NCBI GenBank assembly: GCA_910575545.1
Contig: CAJTFH010000013.1
Location: 22,069-86,068 of the forward strand
Reading direction: 5' to 3'
Length of the DNA stretch: 64,000 nucleotides
Source of the DNA: Bacteroidales bacterium
GTDB lineage: Bacteria; Bacteroidota; Bacteroidia; Bacteroidales; Muribaculaceae
Positions 37,283 to 49,700 of the stretch are shown here, piece after piece (within the stretch, counting starts at the first letter, position 1; each line of letters starts with the position of its first letter). The position numbers and the translations under genes are program-made. The notes under the pieces are model-generated. The model made no database searches, was not told the DNA's origin, and saw only the letters and a list, made by a program, of their open reading frames with translations.

Positions 37283-37575
37283 TTCATGCAATACAATACG
37301 GGCGTATTGTAAGTGGGTATTCTGAAGGCCGGAATCAACAGGGCTAAGATGCAATATAGATTCAAGGTCTGGAATCAGGCAGGATGCGCACATTGATTGA
37401 GAATACCATATATAACCCTTATAGTATGGATTAGATGTATTTATTTCAAGATATAGCCCGACTATTCGAGCGGTTTCTTAGGGGTGGAATGGGAATTGCA
37501 ATAGGCTGATAGTTAAAAATCATTAAAATTAGCAAATTAAAGTTGAAATAATGATAAGCGTTATCTTTTTTCAAT

Positions 37576-37667
37576 TATCTTTGCAACATGGTTCAGGCCA
37601 ACAAGGTATTCGATTGCGGGCAACCTTGACATGTTCATCGCTCCCGCCGATTGGAACAGGCCTGACC
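37576..37667 (+). promoter_or_regulatory. Promoter and structured leader of the RHS operon
   Basis: TATCTTTG at 37576-37583 is an exact -7 box. Directly after it the leader can form a hairpin: GGTTCAGGCC (37590-37599) with GGCCTGACC (37659-37667), enclosing CAAGGT/ACCTTG. A 13-codon ATG frame (37588-37629) begins almost at the expected transcription start. The first gene starts at 37728. Confidence 0.55.
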
Positions 37668-37727
37668 TAAAGCAGATAAACCAAAAATTATAATATCCAA
37701 TGTCTAACCCCCTAACATCACTTGCTT

Positions 37728-40703
37728 ATGAAAAAAGTGCTACTCTTTTCAGGCCTGTGTGGTTTGTCTGCGCTGTTGCTCCTTGCCCGCTCTCCGGGCG
37801 GTGTCGAGGGAGTTGACGCATGGTTCAAGGCCGTACCGATAACGGACAACCTACAGGGACGCTACCAATGGCTCGACTTCTCGGGCGACTCGGTGGTGCA
37901 GTATGCCCAGAACAGGGTTTCCGGATCCTATGTGTTCACACAGGACAGGACCCTGCTCAAGTCACTGAATTTCAATCCGGCACTCGACTTCTCGAAGGGT
38001 GACACCCCGAAATGGAGCGAGCTGCGTCGTTCGTCACTCATCCAAGGCACGATTATCGGGGTGTTCGCGCCTTACACGTTCACAACCGAGGGAGTTGTAT
38101 ATGGGGTCGCAAGCGGTGACGGAGGCGGCAGTCTCGTCACCAGCGACCAGATTGTAAGACCCGGAAACATAGAGCCTCTTGACTACGGGGAGACCCACGG
38201 CGAGGATCTGCTCTACACGGGAAAAGACTCCATACCTGAAAACACATTCAAGGAACACGCCACAAAGGTGCTGACCTATTACCGCGCGGCCAATCCGAAC
38301 ACATCGGTATGGGGCGGTCCCGGCGGCACGTTGACAATCGGCGGCGCGTATTCACCCACAGACGAGCATTTCAACGGCCCGTTCGACACCTCCAATTTCG
38401 ACAATAAGGGGTTTGAGGGGTATTCGCCTGAACTGTTGGTGTATAACCGCATCCTGACTCCCGGCGAAAGAAGGAAGGCGGAGAGCTATCTCGCGATGAA
38501 ATACGGTATCACCCTCAATGACTCATATCTTGACGGAGACGGCAACCTTGTGTGGGACCGTGACGAAGCCGGGGTATATCACAACCGCGTCACGGCGATT
38601 TCAAGGAACAAGGCCGGTGATTTCCTCCAGCCCATGTCGGCCACCTCTTATGAGGAGGGCCCGTTATACACGTCGCTCCCCGAGAACGACAGCTATCACA
38701 AATCAAACTCATACGGTCTTCCGTCAGAGGCTCATCTCCTTGTCATGGGACGCGAATACGGGAATCCTATGCCGGACAAACTGTCGCTGTTCTGGGGCGA
38801 CGACGGCGGCGCGTTGGATACCTACACCTCTCCCAACGATACCTTGTGGCACATCATGAACCGCACATGGCTGGTGAAGCCCAACATGCCGACGGTGGCC
38901 GACACCACCGCGGCGCGCTGGACCGGAACGGGCATGACGGTTACACCCGAAGGCTTCCTTGACGTGATAAGTCAGGACGAGAACAATGCGGGAAAGGCAC
39001 TGACACCGGAACTGACCGACGGCACGGGACTCATCGAGTTCTCATGCCCCTCGTCACATCCCACGTTTGATGTCGGGTTTTCCAAATCGGGCGACAGCGG
39101 ATGCACATACGGATTCCGCATCGGCAGTGACGGCAGTGTCAAGGCGATAGCCAACGGCGAGGCCGCGACTGCCAATGTCACAACCGATGTGAGCGGTGCG
39201 GATGTATCGGTCATGCTCTCCGACGGGGTTGTCTATCTCCGCATTGACGGCGAAGGAAGCGCGGCATATACCGTCGCCATTCCCGAAGACGCGAGAAATT
39301 CGACATATCGCGGAATAATCAGCGCGGAAGGCTCGGCCAATCCGCTGTACCTGACCTCCGTGCGCTCCAACGGCGCGGTGGAGACGGGATATTTCGCAGA
39401 ACTGGCGCATAACTTGACACCCGACAAGGAGTTCTACCATTACAGCCGCAACCGTACCGTCATGCTGATTGACCCCACTGGGGAAGGTCAGTTCGACACC
39501 GACAACACGGTGATGGTACGTTGCTCACCTCCGGACATATCCCGTGGCAAGACCATGTTCCACAATATATTGTGGGATGCCGACGGCAGCGGTTCAGACG
39601 TGTTCACATTCGCGTATTTCGACGGCATTGATGCCGATGTGGATGTGGAGCCGACAACCTGTGTTGACGGAGTTCCCCAAAAAGACGGTGCAATCGACAT
39701 AGGCATAAACATAGGCACTCCTATATACAGGTATTCGCTTACCGTTGACAGCGTGGCCGGTATGAAGAAAGACGACCTCGTGGCAAGCGGCAGTTTCATG
39801 GGCAAGACCCACAGGATTGAGAATCTCGCCACGGGATCATACACTCTTACGGTGACACAGGGCGGTGGAAACGACATCCACGGCAAGGGCAATCTTCTAT
39901 ACACTACATATTCCCATACCGACCGCAGGTTTACAGGCGGTGACGTGGAGTGGACAGTGACGGAGACCGGCTCGTGGTATCGCATCGGCGCGGAGCCTTC
40001 GGTAAAAGAGGACATAACCCAATGGGGATATGACGTGCGTGGCGACAAGGCCTATTTTATCATTGACGGCTATACGAGTCTGACACAGGGTGTCCCCATT
40101 AAGCCCGGTGACACTCTCGGTCTCAGAATCAGCGGCATATATGTACGCTGGTATCACAATGGCGAGGAAGTCCTCAAAAAGAGCGCGTGGACACTGCGCC
40201 TTTGGAGAATGTGCATCAAGTACGGTCGCGGTGACACACATATCACCGGTCTTACAATCAACGGCACACCAGTCGAGGACTTTGAGATTTACGGCAATGT
40301 CCAGATTGAGACACCCAAGACCAATACCGTCACCTACACTGTCCATGTCGGCAACGGATGTGACCCGTCGATGCCCAACGGCATAGAGCCTAAGCAACCT
40401 GTTGTGATAGGTCAATCAGACCATCCCGGAGGCGATGAGCCCGGAGGCAATACCCGTAACAGCAGCCTTTCGGTTGATGCCGAGGATGGTACAGCCCATA
40501 TCTTCAACGCCATTCTTGACCGCGAACAATCCGGGCCCGCCACCCTCATGGTATTCGACGCATCAGGCCGCCTCGTGTTCGAGGGAGAGATGGAGGGTTC
40601 CGACATCAAGACCAAGCGTTTCACAGTTCCGATGAACGGTGTGTATATCGTCAAGGCAATCACAGCCGAGGGCGAACATACCCAAAAGATTCTTGCGAAA
40701 TAA
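37728..40703 (+). CDS. Large secreted protein, RHS-operon partner with Por-type tail
   Basis: 991 residues from the ATG at 37728 (a TTG at 37722 is in frame). A signal peptide (about 1-22) is followed by a concanavalin/LamG-like region whose end, 'ELLVYNRILTPGERRKAESYLAMKYGITL', is a known signature of Bacteroidetes surface proteins. Beta-sandwich modules occupy the middle. The C-terminal 85 residues ('ATLMVFDASGRLVFEGEMEGSDIKTKRFTVPMNGVYIVKAITAEGEHTQKILAK') form a type IX secretion (type A) sorting-like domain. The next gene, the giant RHS protein, starts 36 bp later, so the two are in one operon. It may help export or display the RHS protein; this is inference. Confidence 0.8.
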   Translation: MKKVLLFSGLCGLSALLLLARSPGGVEGVDAWFKAVPITDNLQGRYQWLDFSGDSVVQYAQNRVSGSYVFTQDRTLLKSLNFNPALDFSKGDTPKWSELRRSSLIQGTIIGVFAPYTFTTEGVVYGVASGDGGGSLVTSDQIVRPGNIEPLDYGETHGEDLLYTGKDSIPENTFKEHATKVLTYYRAANPNTSVWGGPGGTLTIGGAYSPTDEHFNGPFDTSNFDNKGFEGYSPELLVYNRILTPGERRKAESYLAMKYGITLNDSYLDGDGNLVWDRDEAGVYHNRVTAISRNKAGDFLQPMSATSYEEGPLYTSLPENDSYHKSNSYGLPSEAHLLVMGREYGNPMPDKLSLFWGDDGGALDTYTSPNDTLWHIMNRTWLVKPNMPTVADTTAARWTGTGMTVTPEGFLDVISQDENNAGKALTPELTDGTGLIEFSCPSSHPTFDVGFSKSGDSGCTYGFRIGSDGSVKAIANGEAATANVTTDVSGADVSVMLSDGVVYLRIDGEGSAAYTVAIPEDARNSTYRGIISAEGSANPLYLTSVRSNGAVETGYFAELAHNLTPDKEFYHYSRNRTVMLIDPTGEGQFDTDNTVMVRCSPPDISRGKTMFHNILWDADGSGSDVFTFAYFDGIDADVDVEPTTCVDGVPQKDGAIDIGINIGTPIYRYSLTVDSVAGMKKDDLVASGSFMGKTHRIENLATGSYTLTVTQGGGNDIHGKGNLLYTTYSHTDRRFTGGDVEWTVTETGSWYRIGAEPSVKEDITQWGYDVRGDKAYFIIDGYTSLTQGVPIKPGDTLGLRISGIYVRWYHNGEEVLKKSAWTLRLWRMCIKYGRGDTHITGLTINGTPVEDFEIYGNVQIETPKTNTVTYTVHVGNGCDPSMPNGIEPKQPVVIGQSDHPGGDEPGGNTRNSSLSVDAEDGTAHIFNAILDREQSGPATLMVFDASGRLVFEGEMEGSDIKTKRFTVPMNGVYIVKAITAEGEHTQKILAK

Positions 40704-40739
40704 CCGGAAACAACACAGTAACAACATAATAAACCGATT

Positions 40740-43700
40740 ATGAAACGGATATACAGCATAGCCGTTGCCACAGCTATACTCTCTGCGGTGGGTTTGTCGG
40801 GCGCGTGGTTCCTTTCGGGGCCTTCCGCCGGGGCGAACAATTCGCCGGGCAGCAGCGGCATAAACATAGAGGCTGACAGCCCTTCCTCCTCTCCGGGGAC
40901 GGTGCTCAGCGAAAGCGGCAATTCCTCTCCGCAGCAGCAGGAAAAAGTAAAGGACGCCGGCATAGCGGCCACGCAGCCGGCAAAGACCAATGCCAGTAAG
41001 CAGGACGCGGACAAATATTCCCGCATACCTGACGGCGAGTCGGTAAAAGGGTCGTTCCGCAAGGGACAAGCTGACAGTCTCGCGGTGGCCGGCGGCGCAA
41101 TCTCTTTCTCAGGAGGTACACTGCTGCGCGACACCGAGCTGTCGGTGTCGGTGCTTGCCGAGGATGATATGCCCGAACTTGATTTCGCCATGACGAATGT
41201 CACGGCACAGGGCGAGGGATACCGGTTCCTGCCTCACGGCACCCATTTCTCTGAGGAAGGCGCGACCGTAAGGCTCGGCTACGACCGCACGAGGATTCCG
41301 AGCGGTTACACGGAAGACGACATACGCACGTTCTATTACGATGTCGAGCAGGAGCACTGGGTGGCTCTCGACCGCATAGCCGTCAACAAGGAGCTGGCCT
41401 ATGTGGAGTCAAAGACTACCCACTTCACCGACATGATCAACGGTGTCATTCAGGCTCCCGAATCACCCGAGACCGACGGTTTCGCGCCCACCATGATGAA
41501 CGATATCAAGGCTGCGGACCCGACGGCGAAACTCAACATCATCACTCCTCCGACGGCTAACAACCGTGGCTCCGCCAACCTGCAATACGCCTTCGAGATG
41601 CCACCTGCCCGTAACGGCATGGCACCCTCATTAGCAATAAGCTACAATAGTGACGGTGGCAACGGCTGGCTCGGACAGGGCTGGGACCTTTCCGTCCCCT
41701 CGATAACGCTTGATACCCGCTGGGGTGTTCCGCGCTATGACCTGACCAATGAGACCGAGACATATTCGCTCTCCGGCTCGATGCTCTCGACGATGGATGA
41801 CAACGGAGCGATGAGCGTCGCCCACCGTGGTGACAAGATTGCCCGTAAGTCCGACCGTCAGTTCTATACCCGTCAGGGCGGCGATTTCTCGCGCATAATC
41901 CGCAAGGGCAGCAGCCCGGCCGATTACTATTGGGAAGTTACCGACAAGCAGGGCGTGGTATATACCTACGGAGGCGAGGGCGCGGTGCTCAAAGGCACCA
42001 TTACCGACCTCTCCGGCAATACCCGCGAGGTGATTTCAGAGTGGAAGCTCAAACGGGTTGTCGAGACCCACGGCGACTGGATAGAGTATGAATACACGGC
42101 TGTTGACGAGCCTGTGCGCGGCGGATTGGTTGCGAAGGCAATCTATCTTTCCAAGGTCAGCGCGGGCAATGCCGAGAGTGACGGACCTCACACGGTTGTC
42201 ACCCTCACCGGCAACAAGACAAAACGTCAGAAGGCCAACAATGCCCGTTACGGCTACCTGACATCTTCCAACCGTCTGCTCGAAAACGTGCAGATTGACT
42301 TCATGGGCGGCAAGCTGCGCAGCTATTCGTTCTCGTATGTTGACGGCGCGTTTCACAAGGATATGCTTGAGAGTGTGCGCCAGTTCGATGACAAGGGCAA
42401 CGAGTTCACTTTCCAGAAGTTCGACTATTACGATGACGTTCAGTCGGGCAACGGCTATGTGCCTTTCAAGTCCGAGTCAGAGACATGGAACACCCACAAT
42501 GACGGCCTCGATGCCGATTTCATCAACCCGTTGCAGGGGATGGATATGTTCAGCGACAAGCCTTCCGCACTCGGCGGCACGACAAGTTCATCGGTTGGTG
42601 GCTCGTTCTATGCAGGTGTCGGCCCCGACGATCAGAGCACAACCACAACGACAACAGGCGGTGGCGGCTTTAACTATTCAAATGACAAATCAAAGGGATT
42701 GTCCACGTTTGTGGATTTGAACGGTGACGGTCTTCCCGATAAGGTTTACCGTGATGGTGGAGCGTTGTATTATCGCCCTCAGTTAAGGGATGCCAATTCC
42801 GGTGAAATTTCTTACGGAGAACCGATTAGAGTCAAGGGCATTTCCGGATTTTCTTCGTCCAGCAGCAACACATACTCCGGCGGTGCCGATGTTAAGGTAG
42901 GTTGGGGTCCGGTAGCTGCCACTGTCGGCGTTGATTTATCGAAAACCACAACAAAGACAAAGGAATATTTCTCTGACATCAACGGTGACGGTTTGATTGA
43001 CCTCGTTTCAAATGGCAAGGTTTATTTCAACCATATCGAATTTGACGCACAGGGTAATGCCGTTCCGACATTCACATTGAGCAGTGCTGATACACCCAGC
43101 CCGATTATCTATGACCCCACCAACATAGACACATCCGTCGGTGCCATTGACCCGGAAGAACAGGCAGAGGTGCTGCGCATATCCCCGATGGAAGATGCTG
43201 TCCGCGTATGGGTTGCTCCGAGAGTGGGCGTAGTCAATATTTCGGGCACAGTTTCGCTTGTTACTCCGACCGGAGACTATGATGCCGATGAGTATGAAAA
43301 AGCGGATGGTGTCCGTGTGGCTATTCAAAAGGGCAGCTCAGAATTATGGAGTCAGTCCATAGCCAAGGGGGATGCCTCCGCTCACAATGCTGCGGCTACG
43401 GCTGTATCGGTCAACAAGGGAGACCGCATATATTTCCGAGTCCAGTCAGGTACAGAGGAAATGGGCAATGGTGCGTTTGACGAGGTTGTATGGCATCCTG
43501 TCATAACATATACCGGGGCTGAAGAAATAATGCCCAATGGATACTCGACAACAAAATATGAGCCGGAAGAGGGTGCGTTATATTTTGCAGCCACTTCATT
43601 GAGTATTGCGAAAAACAATCCAACGGTCGGCATATCCGGCAATTTCACAAAGCCTGAAACCACGGATGACGTCACGCTTACCATTGTTGGCTCTACGGAC

Positions 43701-46700
43701 CGAAAGGACGTTAACGGCAATGACAATCCGGCTTATGTCGAGAAAACGGTATTTACTCGTACATTCCCGTGGAATGAAAGTTTTAATGACGATGTTTCAG
43801 TATCGTTGCAAAACAACGATGGTCTGACAAACTTCCGGTTTGTCGTAAGTTCGGAATCAAATGTGCGCTGGGATGCTGTCAAGTGGAGTCCTGTCGTGTC
43901 TTACGCGGATTCAACCGGGACACAGCAGAACCGCCCTGTCTGCCCGGACTATACGTTGTACGCCAATCACATAAAAAATGCCCCGTCTTATACAGCAACT
44001 ACGGCGGATACAATTCTTTATGTAAAACCCGCTATAACTTTCTCAAATCCGTCTTATAACGGAAAAGTCACATTGACAGCGAAGACAACCGACAGACTGT
44101 TGGGCAAGAAATCCTTCGCCGTTATGGGTGGAATTGTGGCAAATGACTCTATTTCCATTCTGAAATCAGACATCGGCAGCGATAAGGTTTGGTTTGAATT
44201 GTTCTCGGATGATTGTCTTATAGGTGATGCCGTGTCAAATGTCGCTGTCCAGATTAAATCTCCGTCGGTGATTTTGCCTCAGACTGTTGATGCCAACCTG
44301 TATGCAGCCAATGACCCGTCTGGATTCGGACATCTATATCGAGGCTGGGGCGGTTTTGTGTATAACGCATCTGAAAACCGTTACTCCCGGCCTATTGATG
44401 AGTCTTTGCTGACATTGCCTGAAGATGAAAATGTCACTCTTGACCCATTGACAATGGCGTTTACGCCGTTGAGTACGGATTTGAATAAACTTGACCGTTG
44501 GAGCGGTCAGCGCGAGGAGATATTCATCACTGCCACAAACATGGGGTCGGCCCGTCTGACCGAACTGGATGTTGTCCTTACGAATCCGTTTGACAATATA
44601 GGAGCAGTGGCCGGCATTGCCGGTGAACATCTGCAAGGCACTGGTGCGGCTGCAATCTCTCAGGAGATGGTAAGCAACAGCCGTGTTGTCCAGACAGGTG
44701 TCATGCTCACCTATAATGATTCCAAGGGCAGCTCTACAACCAAGTCTATGATGATTGACCTCAACGGTGACGGTTATCCTGACATTGTAGCCGGAGGTAA
44801 AGTTCAATACACCAATACACTCGGCGGTATAAGCGGAGAGGTTCTCGGTGGCATAGGCACTGTTTCAAGTGAAAACCAGTCAAAGGGATTTGCCCTTAGC
44901 AGCGATGCGATAATGTCAGTCAGCAATACTGTCGGACACATTGCAGGTGGCAAGGCAAGCAATTCCAATCAGGAATCCAGCAGCAAGGCAAAAGGCGGTA
45001 TTCCTGTATCTGCAAGTATCCATCCGTCTAATGAGGATTGGAGTACAGAGAGCTTCGTCGATGTAAACGGTGACGGTCTGCCCGACAAGATAGTCTCAGG
45101 TGGCAAAGTTCGCATCAATCTCGGTTATGCCTTTACAGAGCCGATAGACTGGGATATTGACCGCATACAGGGAGGCAAGGGTCAGTCTTTCTCGGCTGGG
45201 GCATCCTTCAATATCGGTTCAAGTAGTTTTGCCGGAGGATTTAATTTCGTAACCTCCAAAAACGGTGAGGAGTATAATCTTACGGATATAAACTCTGACG
45301 GACTGCCTGACAAGGTTTGGAAATCCGGCGATAATATTATGGTCGCCTTGAATACCGGTATTGGTTTTGACACCCCGTTTGTATGGAAAGGCGCAAAGGC
45401 TCTCAATGAGTCTGCATCCACATCTGAAGGTAGCAATGTAGCCTTCACGGTCAACATTACTCCTAAGATTATTCCGATTAAAATATCGGTTAACCCCGGT
45501 GTTTCATTGAGCCATAGCATCAACCGCACGAAATATTCCTTGCAGGATGTTGACGGTGACGGCTATCTGGATATAGTTGAGTCTGACAGCGAGAACGAGC
45601 TGAAGGTTACCCGCTCGGCTATCGGTCGTACCAATATGCTCAAATCAGTCACCAACTCTATCGGTGGTCGCTTTGAGGTGGACTATGCACATTCCACTCC
45701 TACCTACGGGCATCCCGGCGGCAAGTGGGTTATGTCGGAACTGACCATTGACGACGGTATCCATGACGACGGTCCGCTGATGATGTCGGCGTTTGAATAC
45801 TCCGACGGTTTCCGTGACCGCCATGAGCGTGACTTCCTCGGTTTCGGTAAGGTTGTAACAAAGAGCCTTGACACCAATAGCGGCAACAGCGTATATCGCC
45901 AGGCCGTTCAGGAATTTGCGGTTGATAACTATTATGCCTCCGGCAACCTTGTGGCCTCCTACGTCACCGACGCATCGGGCAACAAGTTCACCGAGACTGT
46001 CAATGAGTATGACGCTTACAGCGTGACAGCCAATGCGGATAATTACTCATTCGTTCAGAAGAATGTCATTTACAGTGACCGTGCATCGGCATTTGTTCCC
46101 CTCCGCTACACTGCCAACAAGCAGTATGAGGGTGCATCGCAGGGTATGGTTATCTCCGAGGCATGGAACGAGTATTATCTCAACGGCTACCACGGAGAGT
46201 TGAAATCCTACCGTTACAGTGATAAGGGCAACCTCGGCAGCAACGGTGCAGGCGGTTATGACTACGCAACCAACATCCAGTACACATCCAACGACAGCAA
46301 GCACATCTTCGGTCTCCCCACCAATGTGACGGTTGTCGGAGGTGACGGATCGATGTATCACAGCGTGTCGGCAACTTACGACACCAAGTATCCCAATCAT
46401 CTGACGCAGGTATCGCAGCAGCTCGGTTCGGGTGTTGCAGTCACCGATTACAAGTATGACCGCTACGGCAACATCACCCAGAAGACCCTCCCTGCAAACG
46501 GTACTGGTCAGCGTATGTGGTACAAGTACCGCTACGAGCCTGAGATGAATATGTATGTCGAGCGCATAGACGACGCATGGGGTTATCGCAGTGAGGCCGG
46601 TAATTTCGATTACCGCTATGGCATCGCCCTTGAACGCCGCGATCTAAACAATTTCTACTACGAGACTGAAATTGACAACATGGGCCGTGTAACCAAGGTT

Positions 46701-49700
46701 CGCGGACCCAACGAGCTGGCGACAGGCGTTGAGTACATTATCGCGTTTGAGTACAAGCCAATGGCAGAGTTCGGAGAGTCCGGCATATCCGCTCCGGCAT
46801 ACGCTGTCACCAAGCATTTCGACATCCAGCACCCCGGAGACGACCTTGAAACAGTTACATTCGTTGATGGTTTCGGCAGACCCGTACAGGTGAAGAAAGA
46901 CGGTATTGTCACGACAGCATCCAAGGGTTCGGGCGCATCCGACCAGAATGTGATGATTGTCAGCGGTCGCAATGTCTATGATGCTTTCGGTCGTGTCGCT
47001 AAGGCTTATTACCCGACAACCGAGGGTATGGGTGGCAAGACTTCGTTCAGCACCACGTTTGATAATGTCAATCCGACAATCACGGCTTACGACGTTCTCG
47101 ACCGTGCCTTGAGCGTGAAACTTCCCGACGATTCGGAGACAACTACCGAATATTCTCTTGACAATGGTTCCAACGCCCTTGTAACGACAGTTACCGATGC
47201 GCTCGGCAACAAGCAGGCAACGTATACCAACGGCAGTGGCAAGACGGTCAAGTCCGTTCAGCTCAGCGGTCCTGACGGTGAGATTGCAACATCGTTTGAG
47301 TATGACGGCATACAGCGTCTTGTCAAGGTTACTGACACCGAAGGCAATGTCACCACGTCGGTTTACGACATGGGAGACCGTCGCACGGAAGTCAACCACC
47401 CGGCAAGCGGCATCACGTCGTTCACCTATGACCCGCTCGGCAATGTCCTGACAAAGCAGACTGCGAACATGGCTGAGGAAGGAAAGATGATTACCTACAC
47501 CTACGACTACCACCGTCTGACAGGTATCAACTATCCTGACCACCCCGAAAACAATGTCAAGTATTACTATGGCGGCCGCAACGCCTCCTACAACCGCATC
47601 GGTCGTCTGATGATGCGCGAGGACGGGACAGGCGCGATAGAATACTTCTACGGCAAGATGGGCGAGGTCACCAAGACACGCCGCACTCTCATCGTGCCAA
47701 ATCAGGCGATTGCAACCTACGTCACCCAGTGGACTTACGACAGCCACAACCGACTCATCGAGATGATTTATCCCGACGAGGAAAAGGTTACTTACTCCTA
47801 CAACCTCGGAGGTCTTCTTGAAAAGGTTCGCGGCGAGAAGTCCTACGGTTACGACTATATCACCAAACTGGGCTATGACAAGTTCGAGCAGCGCAGCTAT
47901 CTGAAGTATTGCAACGGTGCGGAGACATTCTACACTTACGACGACCGTCGCCGCCTTAGCAATCTCGCGGTCAACAGCGGAGGCACCTCCATTATGGACA
48001 ACGCCTATACGTTTGACGCGGTTAGCAATGTCCTCTCGGTAGCCAACAACGCATCGCTCCCCGCCAATGGTAACGCCGGCGGTCAGATGTCGCACACTTA
48101 CACTTATGACGGTCTCTATCGTCTCGCCACCGCGACGGGTACATACACCGGAGCAGACAACAAGTCCGCATCCTATACCCTCGCTATGGGTTATGACAAT
48201 ATGCACCGCATCAAGTCAAAGAGTCAGCATCTCACTCAGGACAACGTGCAATTCAACGGCACACTCAATGTCGGTTATGACCTCACTTATACCTACGGCT
48301 CGGAAGCCGGAAAGAAATTCCAGCTCGAAAGTGTAAAGGATGTTAATTACCGCACTGAGGAGACTCCCAGCGACAACAATGTCGAGAACGGCCACGTTTA
48401 CACCTACGACAAGAACGGAAATCTTGTCTATGTAAACACCAACCGGGTTATGACTGACGGACATAGGGACAACAGTGTCGGAGAGCGCAAGCTCATCTGG
48501 GATGAAGAGAATCGTCTGCTTGCAGTTGACGACAACGGCTTCGTGTCCAACTACTGGTACGATGCCGACGGAGAGCGCACTGTCAAGACTTCCGGAGAAA
48601 GCGATCAGGTATATGTCAACGGTGTATTTTCCGGTGGCTCGACCAACACCGCTAAATTCTCCCTCTATGTAAGCCCGTATCTCGTGGCAAATCAGGGAGG
48701 TCGCTACACCAAGCATATCTACGCCGGTAGCCAACGCATCGTGTCGAAGGTCGGCGATTTCGCCTCCTACGGCTCAGACCCGCGTCGTATAGAGTATGCC
48801 GGAGCTAACACTGACGGTCTTTCGGTTGATTACAAGTCGAAGTATGCAGCCCAGCAACAGGTAATCAAGGACAACTACAAGTTCTTCGATGTTCCCTACA
48901 ACGGTACTGACAATGACAACTATGCCGATGGTGAAGGGTTCTGCTGCAACGACGGCTCTATGGAGGCGGCGGTGGCAGAGGCACGGAAGTCTCAGACCCG
49001 CGCGGTTTCGCGGTCGTTCAAAGACCCCGACAACTACGAGAACTTGCAGTTCTTCTATCATTCCGACCACCTCGGCAGCTCCAGCTTCATCACCAACCTT
49101 GACGGTGAAGTGGTTCAGCACATAGAGTATGTCCCCTTCGGAGAGGTCTTCATCGAGGAGCGAAACAACGTATGGAACACGCCTTATCTCTTCAACGCGA
49201 AGGAATTCGATGAGGAAACAGGTATGTACTACTACGGTGCTCGTTACTATGATCCACGTCTCAGTCTGTGGATGTCAACGGATCCAATGGAAGAAATTTC
49301 GCCCGATATATCCAGTTATACTTTTTGTCATAACAATCCGATAAATCGTGTTGACCCATTAGGATTAACTGACTATTTTAACGAAAATGGAGCATATATT
49401 CAAACCATAGATGATCAAAAAGATGTCAGGGTAATGGTTTTTATAACGAAGAAGGATAAGGATAAAGCTGCACTCGCAGTCAGCGAAGGTAAATGTATGG
49501 CTGTTCCATCAAGAGAAGTTGTAAAGACCATGAAAGAAACATATGATCTAACCGAGAAAACCGGCAATGAACATGGTTTCCGGGTTGGAAAAAACGGCAC
49601 GATTTCCCCAATTGTTGAGGGAGAGGGCGATGTTGTTAACGATGCTCACTGGAAAGATGCAATTGACGCTCTTGTCAACGTTGGAGACAGGGTTTCCTAT

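Noticed and set aside
46644..48206. 520-codon antisense frame under the RHS gene
   Set aside because: Regular YD repeats with high G+C third positions leave the opposite strand open; no start context or known domain.
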